Shown: piece after piece, positions 58,498-64,000 of the stretch | Layout of the letters: each line of letters begins with the position of its first letter | Position numbering within the stretch: the first letter of the stretch is position 1 | Origin: Agromyces lapidis | Lineage (GTDB): Bacteria; Actinomycetota; Actinomycetes; Actinomycetales; Microbacteriaceae | Assembly (NCBI RefSeq): GCF_009749405.1 | Contig: NZ_WBIQ01000006.1 | Coordinates: 310,001-374,000 of the forward strand | Length of the DNA: 64,000 nucleotides | Direction of reading: 5' to 3' | The notes under the pieces: generated by a model | The model's input: only the letters and a program-made list of their open reading frames with translations | Told to the model about the DNA's origin: nothing | Database searches by the model: none | Program-made: the position numbers and the translations under genes

Positions 58498-58503
58498 GAT
58501 AAT
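58498..58503 (+). promoter_or_regulatory. candidate -10 element (GATAAT) of rne
   Basis: GATAAT lies in the divergent VKOR-rne gap and would start transcription near 58510. No clear -35 was recognised. Confidence 0.5.
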
Positions 58504-58509
58504 CGAGGG

Positions 58510-58721
58510 AGTCGTCCGGGCCGCGCCCGGCACGGCGCCAACGAAGGCTTTGAGGATGCACCGCATCCGAGTGGGCGGGAGACACCCGCAAGACGTGGCG
58601 ATCCAGGCACCCGCCGATCGCAGGAGTGATGGTTCGGCGGTTCCGCACACGGTGGAACCGCTCCAGATGAGTAACGGGACGACGGCGCGGCCGTCGGGAC
58701 CGGCGTAGGAGTGCACCAGAG
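58510..58721 (+). promoter_or_regulatory. long structured leader of rne
   Basis: The roughly 210-nt leader holds no gene. Two stems are visible: GTGGGCGGG...CACCCGC near 58572-58590 and GGTTCC...GGAACC near 58639-58660. A position upstream of an RNase E-family gene makes feedback by its own cleavage possible, as known for E. coli rne; this is inference. Confidence 0.45.
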
Positions 58722-61301
58722 ATGGTGGAAGGCAACGAGAAGAACACGAACGAACCCGATTCGAGGGGTGGCGCGAAGCGACGCGGCGGCCTGTTCGGCT
58801 CCCGCAGGGGCCGAGGCAAAGCGGCCCAGCCCGCGGCCGACGCGGTGACGCCGGTCGTCGAGCCCGAGGCCCCGCACGGCGAGCCCGCTGCGGCGTCGGC
58901 CGAGGCTGCGGCACCGGTGGTCGAGCCGGCGGCGTCCGGCGACGAGACCGTCGCCGGGGCCGCAACCGAGACCACGGAGGACGTGGTCGAGGTCGTCGCG
59001 GAGGCCGAGGCGACGAGCGAGCCTGCGGTCTCGCCGATCCCCGCCGCGCTGACGACGACCTCGCTCATCTTCCACGCCCCGCCGGTGTTCGCCGCGCCCG
59101 AGCGCGACGACCGCCCCGAGCGCGACGAGCGACCCGCCGACGAGCCGTCGAGCGTGCGCCGTCGCACCCGCCGCCGTTCTGGCGAGGAGGGCCGCTCGTC
59201 GGGCGACGAGCCCGCCAACAATGTCGTGAAGGTGCGCAAGCCCCGCGAGGTCGAGCTCATCACCGAGCCGCAGAAGGTCAAGGGCTCGACGCGTCTCGAG
59301 GCGAAGAAGCAGCGCCGCCGCGACGGCCGCGACGCCGGTCGGCGCCGTGCGGTCATCACCGAGGCCGAGTTCCTCGCGCGCCGCGAGTCGGTCGACCGGT
59401 CGATGATCGTGCGCGAGAAGGGCGGCCGCATCCAGATCGGCGTGCTCGAGGACGGCGTGCTCGTCGAGCACTACGTCGCTCGCAACCAAGACGCGTCGCT
59501 CATCGGCAACGTGTACCTCGGTCGCGTGCAGAACGTGCTGCCCTCGATGGAGGCCGCGTTCGTCGACATCGGCCGCGGTCGCAACGCCGTGCTCTACTCG
59601 GGCGAGGTCGACTGGGACGCCGCCGCCGAGAACGGCGAGAAGAACCAGCCGCGCCGCATCGAGCTCGCGCTGAAGCCCGGCGACCGAGTGCTCGTGCAGG
59701 TCACGAAGGACCCGGTCGGCCACAAGGGCGCCCGCCTGACGAGCCAGATCTCGCTGCCCGGCCGCTACCTCGTGTACGTGCCGAACGGCTCGATGAACGG
59801 CATCAGCCGCAAGCTGCCCGACACCGAGCGCGCGCGCCTCAAGAAGATCCTCAAAGAGGTGCTGCCCGAGAACCAGGGCGTGATCGTGCGCACCGCCGCC
59901 GAGGGTGCGACCGAAGAGCAGCTGACGCTCGACGTCAACCGCCTCATCGCGCAGTGGGCCGACATCTCGAAGACCCTCGAGAAGGTGCAGGCCCCCGCGC
60001 TGCTGCACTCCGAGCCCGACCTGCTCATCAAGATCGTCCGCGACGTCTTCAACGAGGACTTCCAGAAGATGGTCATCGAGGGCGACGAGGCGCGCCAGAC
60101 CATCGAGCGCTACCTCCGCGCCGTCGCCCCCGACCTCCTCGAGCGCGTCGAGGCGTACGTGGGTGAGCGCGACTCCTTCGACGAGTTCCGCATCTCGGAG
60201 CAGATCGAGAAGGCGCTCGACCGCAAGGTGTGGCTGCCCTCCGGCGGCTCGCTCGTCATCGACCGCACCGAGGCGATGACGGTCGTCGACGTCAACACGG
60301 GCAAGTTCGTCGGCTCCGGCGGCAACCTCGAAGAGACGGTCACGAAGAACAACCTCGAGGCCGCCGAAGAGATCGTGCGCCAGCTTCGCCTGCGCGACAT
60401 CGGCGGCATCATCGTCGTCGACTTCATCGACATGGTGCTCGAGTCGAACCGCGACCTCGTGCTGCGCCGACTCGTCGAGTGCCTCTCGCGCGACCGCACC
60501 AAGCACCAGGTCGCCGAGGTCACCTCGCTCGGCCTCGTGCAGATGACCCGCAAGAAGCTCGGCCTCGGGCTCCTCGAGTCGTTCAGCGAGCCCTGCGAGG
60601 TGTGCGCCGGCCGCGGCATCATCGTGCACCACGAGCCCGTGATGAAGCACCGCGCCCCGCAGCAGCAGCAGCCCGAGCGTCGTCGCAACCGCGGCGGCAG
60701 CGGCAGCTCGAACGGCGGCGGACAGCAGCAGCAGGCCGCGCAGCCCGCGGCGGCGAGCGCCCCGCACACCGGCACCCACGCGATCACCGACGACGTGAAG
60801 CACGCCCTCGCGCAGATCGCGGCCTCGACGATCCCGCACGCCGAGCCCAAGGCCGACGAGGGCCGCCCCGCTGCGTCGGAGCCGGCCTCGACCGAGGTCG
60901 CACCCGCGGCCGACGCGCCGACCGGCGGCCGTCGCCGCGGTCGCCACCGTCGGGTCTCGCAGGAGCAGGGAACGCCCGAGGCGAGCACGGCGCCTGACGA
61001 GCAGGCCCCCTCGGGATCCGCCGTGACGGCGAAGCCCGAGACTGCGGCGGAGGCGGCCCCGGCCCCCGAGGCCGCACCGATCCTCGAGCTGCCCGTACCC
61101 GCCGTCGACCGCAAGCGGCCCGTGCGCGCCGCCGAGGCCGAGGTGCTCCTCGACTCGGTGCTCGACGCGCTGCCCGCGCCCAAGAAGTCCGGCGAGGGTC
61201 GTGCCCGCAGCCGTCGGGTCTCGACCGCGGCGCTCAGCACCGGCGGGGCCCCGCCCGTCATCACCCGCGCCGACGACGAGGCATCCGACCGCTCAGAGTG
61301 A
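58722..61301 (+). CDS. rne: ribonuclease E/G family protein
   Basis: The 859-residue endoribonuclease matures and degrades RNA. A disordered, charged N-terminal extension covers about residues 1-210. The S1 domain follows near 245-320 (LIGNVYLGRVQNVLPSMEAAFVDIGRGRNAVLYSGEV). The catalytic core has VIDRTEAMTVVDVNTGKFVGSGGNLEETV near 511-540 and DIGGIIVVDFIDMV near 560. The zinc-link C-E-V-C-A-G-R-G lies near 625. An Ala/Pro/Glu-rich, likely disordered tail (about 640-859) follows and may bind partners. AGGAG lies 20 nt before the ATG. Its stop overlaps the end of the convergent DUF4031 gene by 9 nt. Confidence 0.93.
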   Translation: MVEGNEKNTNEPDSRGGAKRRGGLFGSRRGRGKAAQPAADAVTPVVEPEAPHGEPAAASAEAAAPVVEPAASGDETVAGAATETTEDVVEVVAEAEATSEPAVSPIPAALTTTSLIFHAPPVFAAPERDDRPERDERPADEPSSVRRRTRRRSGEEGRSSGDEPANNVVKVRKPREVELITEPQKVKGSTRLEAKKQRRRDGRDAGRRRAVITEAEFLARRESVDRSMIVREKGGRIQIGVLEDGVLVEHYVARNQDASLIGNVYLGRVQNVLPSMEAAFVDIGRGRNAVLYSGEVDWDAAAENGEKNQPRRIELALKPGDRVLVQVTKDPVGHKGARLTSQISLPGRYLVYVPNGSMNGISRKLPDTERARLKKILKEVLPENQGVIVRTAAEGATEEQLTLDVNRLIAQWADISKTLEKVQAPALLHSEPDLLIKIVRDVFNEDFQKMVIEGDEARQTIERYLRAVAPDLLERVEAYVGERDSFDEFRISEQIEKALDRKVWLPSGGSLVIDRTEAMTVVDVNTGKFVGSGGNLEETVTKNNLEAAEEIVRQLRLRDIGGIIVVDFIDMVLESNRDLVLRRLVECLSRDRTKHQVAEVTSLGLVQMTRKKLGLGLLESFSEPCEVCAGRGIIVHHEPVMKHRAPQQQQPERRRNRGGSGSSNGGGQQQQAAQPAAASAPHTGTHAITDDVKHALAQIAASTIPHAEPKADEGRPAASEPASTEVAPAADAPTGGRRRGRHRRVSQEQGTPEASTAPDEQAPSGSAVTAKPETAAEAAPAPEAAPILELPVPAVDRKRPVRAAEAEVLLDSVLDALPAPKKSGEGRARSRRVSTAALSTGGAPPVITRADDEASDRSE

Positions 61302-61580
61302 GGCGTCGTGCCTGCGGGCGCGCCGCTCGCGCGGCGTGACCCGCAGGCCGCTCCTCGCGAGCCGTACGACCAGTTCGCGCGGCTCGACCGGGAGCGCGCC
61401 GGCGGCGACCAGGTCGTCGTAGCGCTCGACGGGCACGTCGTAATGGTCGAGATCGAACGAGCGCGGCGGAAGCTCGGCGCGGCGCGCGAAGGCGTGGAGC
61501 TCATCGATCGAGGCGTCGCTCACGAGGTGCGCCCACACCGTGCCGTGCTTCGGCCACAGCGGCGTATCGATGAGTATCAC
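61293..61580 (-). CDS. DUF4031 domain protein
   Basis: The 95-residue protein (MILIDTPLWPKHGTVWAHLVSD at the start) matches DUF4031: an MILID-type first strand, LHAFARRAELPPRSFDLDHYDVP near 29-51, and a basic C-terminus. Function is unknown. The GTG start and next seven codons lie in a 24-bp sequence that is repeated at 61992-62015, where it starts the upstream membrane-protein gene. The ribosome-binding site here is weak (GGCGGTG), while the upstream copy has GGAGG, as if the original signal stayed with the upstream gene. It ends inside the 3' end of convergent rne. Confidence 0.8.
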   Translation of the reverse strand: MILIDTPLWPKHGTVWAHLVSDASIDELHAFARRAELPPRSFDLDHYDVPVERYDDLVAAGALPVEPRELVVRLARSGLRVTPRERRARRHDASL

Positions 61581-61582
61581 GT
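61559..61582. repeat. 24-bp direct repeat, copy 1 (DUF4031 start)
   Basis: This copy matches 61992-62015 at 23 of 24 bases and contains the GTG start plus about seven codons of the DUF4031 gene on the minus strand. Confidence 0.85.
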
Positions 61583-61602
61583 GAGCACCGCCAGTCGCGT
61601 CG

Positions 61603-62013
61603 TCATTTGCTCGAGCTCCATCGGCTGGAGACGGCAGTTTCGCCCGCTGTAACGGCGAACTGTCGCGCAGAAGGTCCCCACAGGAGCAATGCCGCCAGAG
61701 TTACGAAGAGGAGCGCTGCGCCGATGTAGGTGGAACCGCTCGCGATGCTGACGAGTTCACCGGCGACCACGACGAGCACGTACCGTCGGGGCCAGTGAGC
61801 ACCCCGCCAGACGGCTCGTGCAGCGAACAGCAGCGAGGCGCCGAGTGCCGCCAGCACGAGCGGCGTGGCGAGCATGTCCGGCGCCAACTGGTGCATGACC
61901 CCGAATACCAGCAGAGCGGTGACTGGGATGAGGAACAAGCCACCGTTCATGATCAACAGGGCGGCAGCCCACTTCGTCGCCGCGGGGCGCGGCGGCGTGT
62001 CGATGAGTATCAC
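61603..62013 (-). CDS. small four-helix membrane protein that may have captured the DUF4031 start
   Basis: The 136-residue protein begins MILIDTP, identical to the DUF4031 protein, then continues RPAATKWAAALLIMNGG without DUF4031 similarity. Four membrane helices follow (about 18-40, 48-70, 78-95, 97-115), with a polar C-terminal tail. The first seven codons and GTG start lie in the 24-bp repeat. GGAGG is 5 nt upstream. By hand count the body is about 64% G+C, clearly below its neighbours (roughly 75%), and codon use is less biased, which suggests acquired DNA. The stop is 22 nt before the DUF4031 start. Function is unknown. Confidence 0.7.
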   Translation of the reverse strand: MILIDTPPRPAATKWAAALLIMNGGLFLIPVTALLVFGVMHQLAPDMLATPLVLAALGASLLFAARAVWRGAHWPRRYVLVVVAGELVSIASGSTYIGAALLFVTLAALLLWGPSARQFAVTAGETAVSSRWSSSK

Positions 62014-62015
62014 GT
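61992..62015. repeat. 24-bp direct repeat, copy 2 (membrane-protein start)
   Basis: This copy differs from 61559-61582 at one base. It carries the GTG start of the small membrane-protein gene. Confidence 0.85.
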
Positions 62016-62122
62016 TCGCCTCCGCTCCCGACTCGGCTCCTCCGCCGTCTCGGCGGCCGCCGAGCGCGGTCCTCACGGAATAGTACGCCGGGGGAGTGCG
62101 GCGCCGCGCCGGGCGCGCTCGT

Positions 62123-62151
62123 TTGACCGCCCTCCACTCATCCGGTAAACT
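62123..62151 (+). promoter_or_regulatory. promoter of rplU-rpmA
   Basis: TTGACC (62123-62128), a 17-nt spacer and TAAACT (62146-62151) form one of the best vegetative promoters in the window. Confidence 0.75.
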
Positions 62152-62157
62152 CGTTCG

Positions 62158-62314
62158 TTGGTGCCGCCGCTTATCACGGTGAGCGCCAACTTGCAGTTCA
62201 ACCTGCACAGTGTTTTCTGGCAGTCACCACCCTTCTTCCCGCTGGGGCGACCGCGCAGTGACAATCCCATCAGACAGTCGGAACCTCAGGGTTCCCCAGA
62301 GATAGGTACGAGTA
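62158..62314 (+). promoter_or_regulatory. rplU leader region
   Basis: About 157 nt of untranslated leader precede rplU. It is notably less GC-rich (for example GTGTTTTCTGG near 62209) and holds no supported gene. L21 operons in several bacteria carry structured leaders, but I do not recognise a known motif. Confidence 0.4.
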
Positions 62315-62623
62315 GTGGTTTACGCAGTAGTGCGCGCCGGCGGTCGGCAGGAGAAGGTCGAAGTCGGCACCATCGTGACGATGGACCGGATCCAGGCTGA
62401 CAAGGACGGCAACGTCCAGCTCATCCCGGTGCTCCTCGTCGACGGTGAGAAGATCACCTCCGACGCCAAGTCGCTCGCAAAGGTCACGGTCACGGCCGAG
62501 GTTCTCAACGACCTCCGCGGCCCCAAGATCGTGATCCAGAAGTTCAAGAACAAGACCGGCTACAAGAAGCGCCAGGGCCACCGTCAGGAGCTCACGCGCG
62601 TCAAGATCACCGGCATCAAGTAG
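62315..62623 (+). CDS. rplU: 50S ribosomal protein L21
   Basis: The 102-residue protein shows the L21 pattern: [25 protein letters not shown] at the start and the C-terminal signature [26 protein letters not shown] near 75-100. It binds 23S rRNA near L20. The start is GTG at 62315. rpmA follows after 28 nt, the usual L21-L27 pair. Confidence 0.97.
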   Translation: MVYAVVRAGGRQEKVEVGTIVTMDRIQADKDGNVQLIPVLLVDGEKITSDAKSLAKVTVTAEVLNDLRGPKIVIQKFKNKTGYKKRQGHRQELTRVKITGIK

Positions 62624-62651
62624 CCCGCGGCGCCTCGAAGGAGAATCAGAC

Positions 62652-62909
62652 ATGGCACACAAAAAGGGAGCGAGCTCCACTCGCAACGGTCGTGACTCGA
62701 ACGCGCAGCGCCTCGGCGTGAAGCGCTTCGGCGGCCAGGTCGTCAGCGCCGGCGAGATCCTCGTCCGCCAGCGCGGCACCCACTTCCACCCGGGCGCGGG
62801 CGTCGGTCGCGGTGGCGACGACACCCTCTTCGCGCTCGAGGCCGGCGCGGTGCAGTTCGGCAACAAGGGCGGCCGCAAGGTCGTCAACATCGTGGCGGTC
62901 GGCGAATAG
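62652..62909 (+). CDS. rpmA: 50S ribosomal protein L27
   Basis: The 85-residue protein starts [22 protein letters not shown], the conserved N-terminus that reaches the peptidyl-transferase centre, and continues [31 protein letters not shown] precedes the ATG. There is no N-terminal extension of the kind cleaved in Firmicutes. A hairpin separates it from obgE. Confidence 0.97.
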   Translation: MAHKKGASSTRNGRDSNAQRLGVKRFGGQVVSAGEILVRQRGTHFHPGAGVGRGGDDTLFALEAGAVQFGNKGGRKVVNIVAVGE

Positions 62910-62924
62910 TCGACCGACGGTCAT

Positions 62925-62954
62925 CGTGAGGGCGGGCTTCGGCTCGCCCTCACG
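62925..62954 (+). terminator. hairpin between rpmA and obgE
   Basis: A 10-bp perfect stem (CGTGAGGGCG against CGCCCTCACG) with a 10-nt loop is followed by TGTTTC. It probably attenuates read-through into obgE. Confidence 0.65.
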
Positions 62955-62981
62955 TGTTTCATCGCTTTGGAGGGGTACGGA

Positions 62982-64000
62982 ATGGTCAGCTTCGTCGACG
63001 AGGTGACGCTGTTCCTGCGCGCCGGGCACGGTGGCAACGGGTGCGTTTCGGTACGCCGTGAGAAGTTCAAGCCCCTCGCGGGCCCCGACGGCGGCAACGG
63101 CGGCCACGGCGGCGACATCGTGCTCGTCGCCGACCCGCAGGTCACCACCCTCCTCGCCTACCACGGCCGTCCCCACCGCTCTTCGGCGAACGGACAGCCC
63201 GGCCAGGGCGACAACCGTTCGGGCGCACTCGGCGAGTCGCTCGAGCTTCCGGTGCCCGTCGGCACCGTCGTGAAGGACGAGGACGGCAACGAGCTCGCCG
63301 ACCTCGCCGAGCCCGGACTCCGCTACGTCGCGGCGTCCGGCGGCCTCGGCGGCCTCGGCAACGCGGCCCTCGCGACGACCAAGCGCAAGGCGCCCGGATT
63401 CGCGCTGCTCGGCACCGACGGCGACGAGGTGCAGATCACCCTCGAGCTGAAGAGCATCGCCGACGTCGCCCTCGTCGGCTACCCGAGTGCGGGCAAGTCG
63501 AGCCTGATCGCCGCGCTCTCCGCGGCCCGGCCGAAGATCGCCGACTACCCGTTCACGACGCTCCACCCGAACCTCGGCGTCGTGCAGGCCGGCGACCACC
63601 GCTACACGGTCGCCGACGTGCCCGGCCTCATCGAAGGCGCGAGCGAGGGCAAGGGGCTCGGCCTCGAGTTCCTCCGCCACGTCGAGCGCTGCTCGGCCCT
63701 GCTGCACGTCCTCGACTGCGCCACCCTCGAGCCCGGTCGCGACCCGCTCAGCGATCTCGACGTCATCCTCGCCGAACTCGGCGCCTATCCGGTGCCCGAG
63801 GGGCAGGTTCCGCTGCTCGAACGCCCGCAGATCGTCGCCCTGAACAAGATCGACGTGCCCGAGGCGCGCGAACTCGCCGAGTTCGTGCGGCCCGACCTCG
63901 CAGCGCGGGGCTACCGCGTGTTCGAGATCTCGACCGTGAGCCACGAGGGGCTGCGCCAGCTCGGCTTCGCACTCGGCGAGCTCGTCGACGACGCTCGTCT
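62982..64000 (+). CDS. obgE: Obg family GTPase, N-terminal part (runs off the window)
   Basis: The first 339 residues are present. The Gly-rich Obg domain (about 1-158) starts [28 protein letters not shown] and includes [18 protein letters not shown]. The G domain has G1 [14 protein letters not shown] near 166, switch region [14 protein letters not shown] near 187, G3 [16 protein letters not shown] near 212 and G4 NKID near 288. Obg links ribosome assembly and the stringent response. TTGGAGGGG precedes the ATG. Order rne-rplU-rpmA-obgE is common in actinobacteria. Confidence 0.96.
   Translation, partial: MVSFVDEVTLFLRAGHGGNGCVSVRREKFKPLAGPDGGNGGHGGDIVLVADPQVTTLLAYHGRPHRSSANGQPGQGDNRSGALGESLELPVPVGTVVKDEDGNELADLAEPGLRYVAASGGLGGLGNAALATTKRKAPGFALLGTDGDEVQITLELKSIADVALVGYPSAGKSSLIAALSAARPKIADYPFTTLHPNLGVVQAGDHRYTVADVPGLIEGASEGKGLGLEFLRHVERCSALLHVLDCATLEPGRDPLSDLDVILAELGAYPVPEGQVPLLERPQIVALNKIDVPEARELAEFVRPDLAARGYRVFEISTVSHEGLRQLGFALGELVDDAR

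Noticed and set aside
61559-62015. 24-bp repeats as phage or integrative-element attachment sites
   Set aside because: No integrase, excisionase or tRNA is nearby, and the enclosed unit is only about 430 bp with one gene.

Overview
The window is very GC-rich chromosomal DNA dominated by core housekeeping genes in an order typical of high-GC Gram-positive bacteria. RbpA, WhiA, OpcA, an ANTAR-type PdtaR regulator, a DUF4233 protein between folC and ndk, and a large RNase E/G upstream of rplU-rpmA-obg point to an actinobacterium. The overall set fits family Microbacteriaceae (for example Agromyces or Microbacterium); the genus is an inference. I see no prophage, insertion sequence, CRISPR array or defence island.

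Layout. 0-2.2 kb: end of gltD, pyk, an SRPBCC-like gene and a tRNA-Leu(CAA). 2.3-9.8 kb: pdtaR, polA, a DUF885 protein, rpsA and a DUF4126 membrane protein. 9.8-19.5 kb: coaE, the three excinuclease genes uvrB-uvrA-uvrC, then rapZ and whiA. 19.7-24.2 kb: sodA, gap-pgk-tpiA, secG and rbpA. 24.3-32.4 kb, minus strand: one operon tkt-tal-pgi-zwf-opcA-pgl covering the pentose phosphate pathway. 32.7-35.3 kb: ctaB and ctaA (haem O/A synthesis) around a hexapeptide-repeat protein. 35.5-39.6 kb: sufB-sufD-Rieske ferredoxin-sufC-sufT-like Fe-S assembly genes. 39.7-43.5 kb: M3 peptidase, methyltransferase, a 74-residue orphan and a GNAT. 43.5-46.1 kb: valS. 46.2-52.0 kb: a peptide-type ABC transporter divergent from a small GntR regulator. 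52.0-57.8 kb: ileS (with T-box leader)-folC-DUF4233-ndk. 57.8-64 kb: a VKOR-like protein, rne, a small accessory insertion, rplU, rpmA and a truncated obgE.

Themes. Central carbon metabolism (pyk, gap-pgk-tpiA, the pentose phosphate operon) is concentrated in the first half, next to rapZ and whiA. DNA repair is coherent: polA, uvrB and uvrA each carry a TGTCGG(T/C)G-N8-TANNNT element matching the mycobacterial RecA-independent (PafBC) damage promoter, and uvrA also has a perfect LexA-type box. Fourteen genes show a -10 hexamer ending 6 nt (7 nt in one case) before the start codon, which predicts leaderless mRNAs. The most unusual locus is at 61.5-62.0 kb: a 24-bp repeat carrying a start codon and about seven codons occurs twice, so that a small lower-GC membrane-protein gene shares its first seven residues with the DUF4031 gene behind it. 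I found no clearly undescribed multi-gene system; the novelty lies mainly in regulatory sites and in that insertion.
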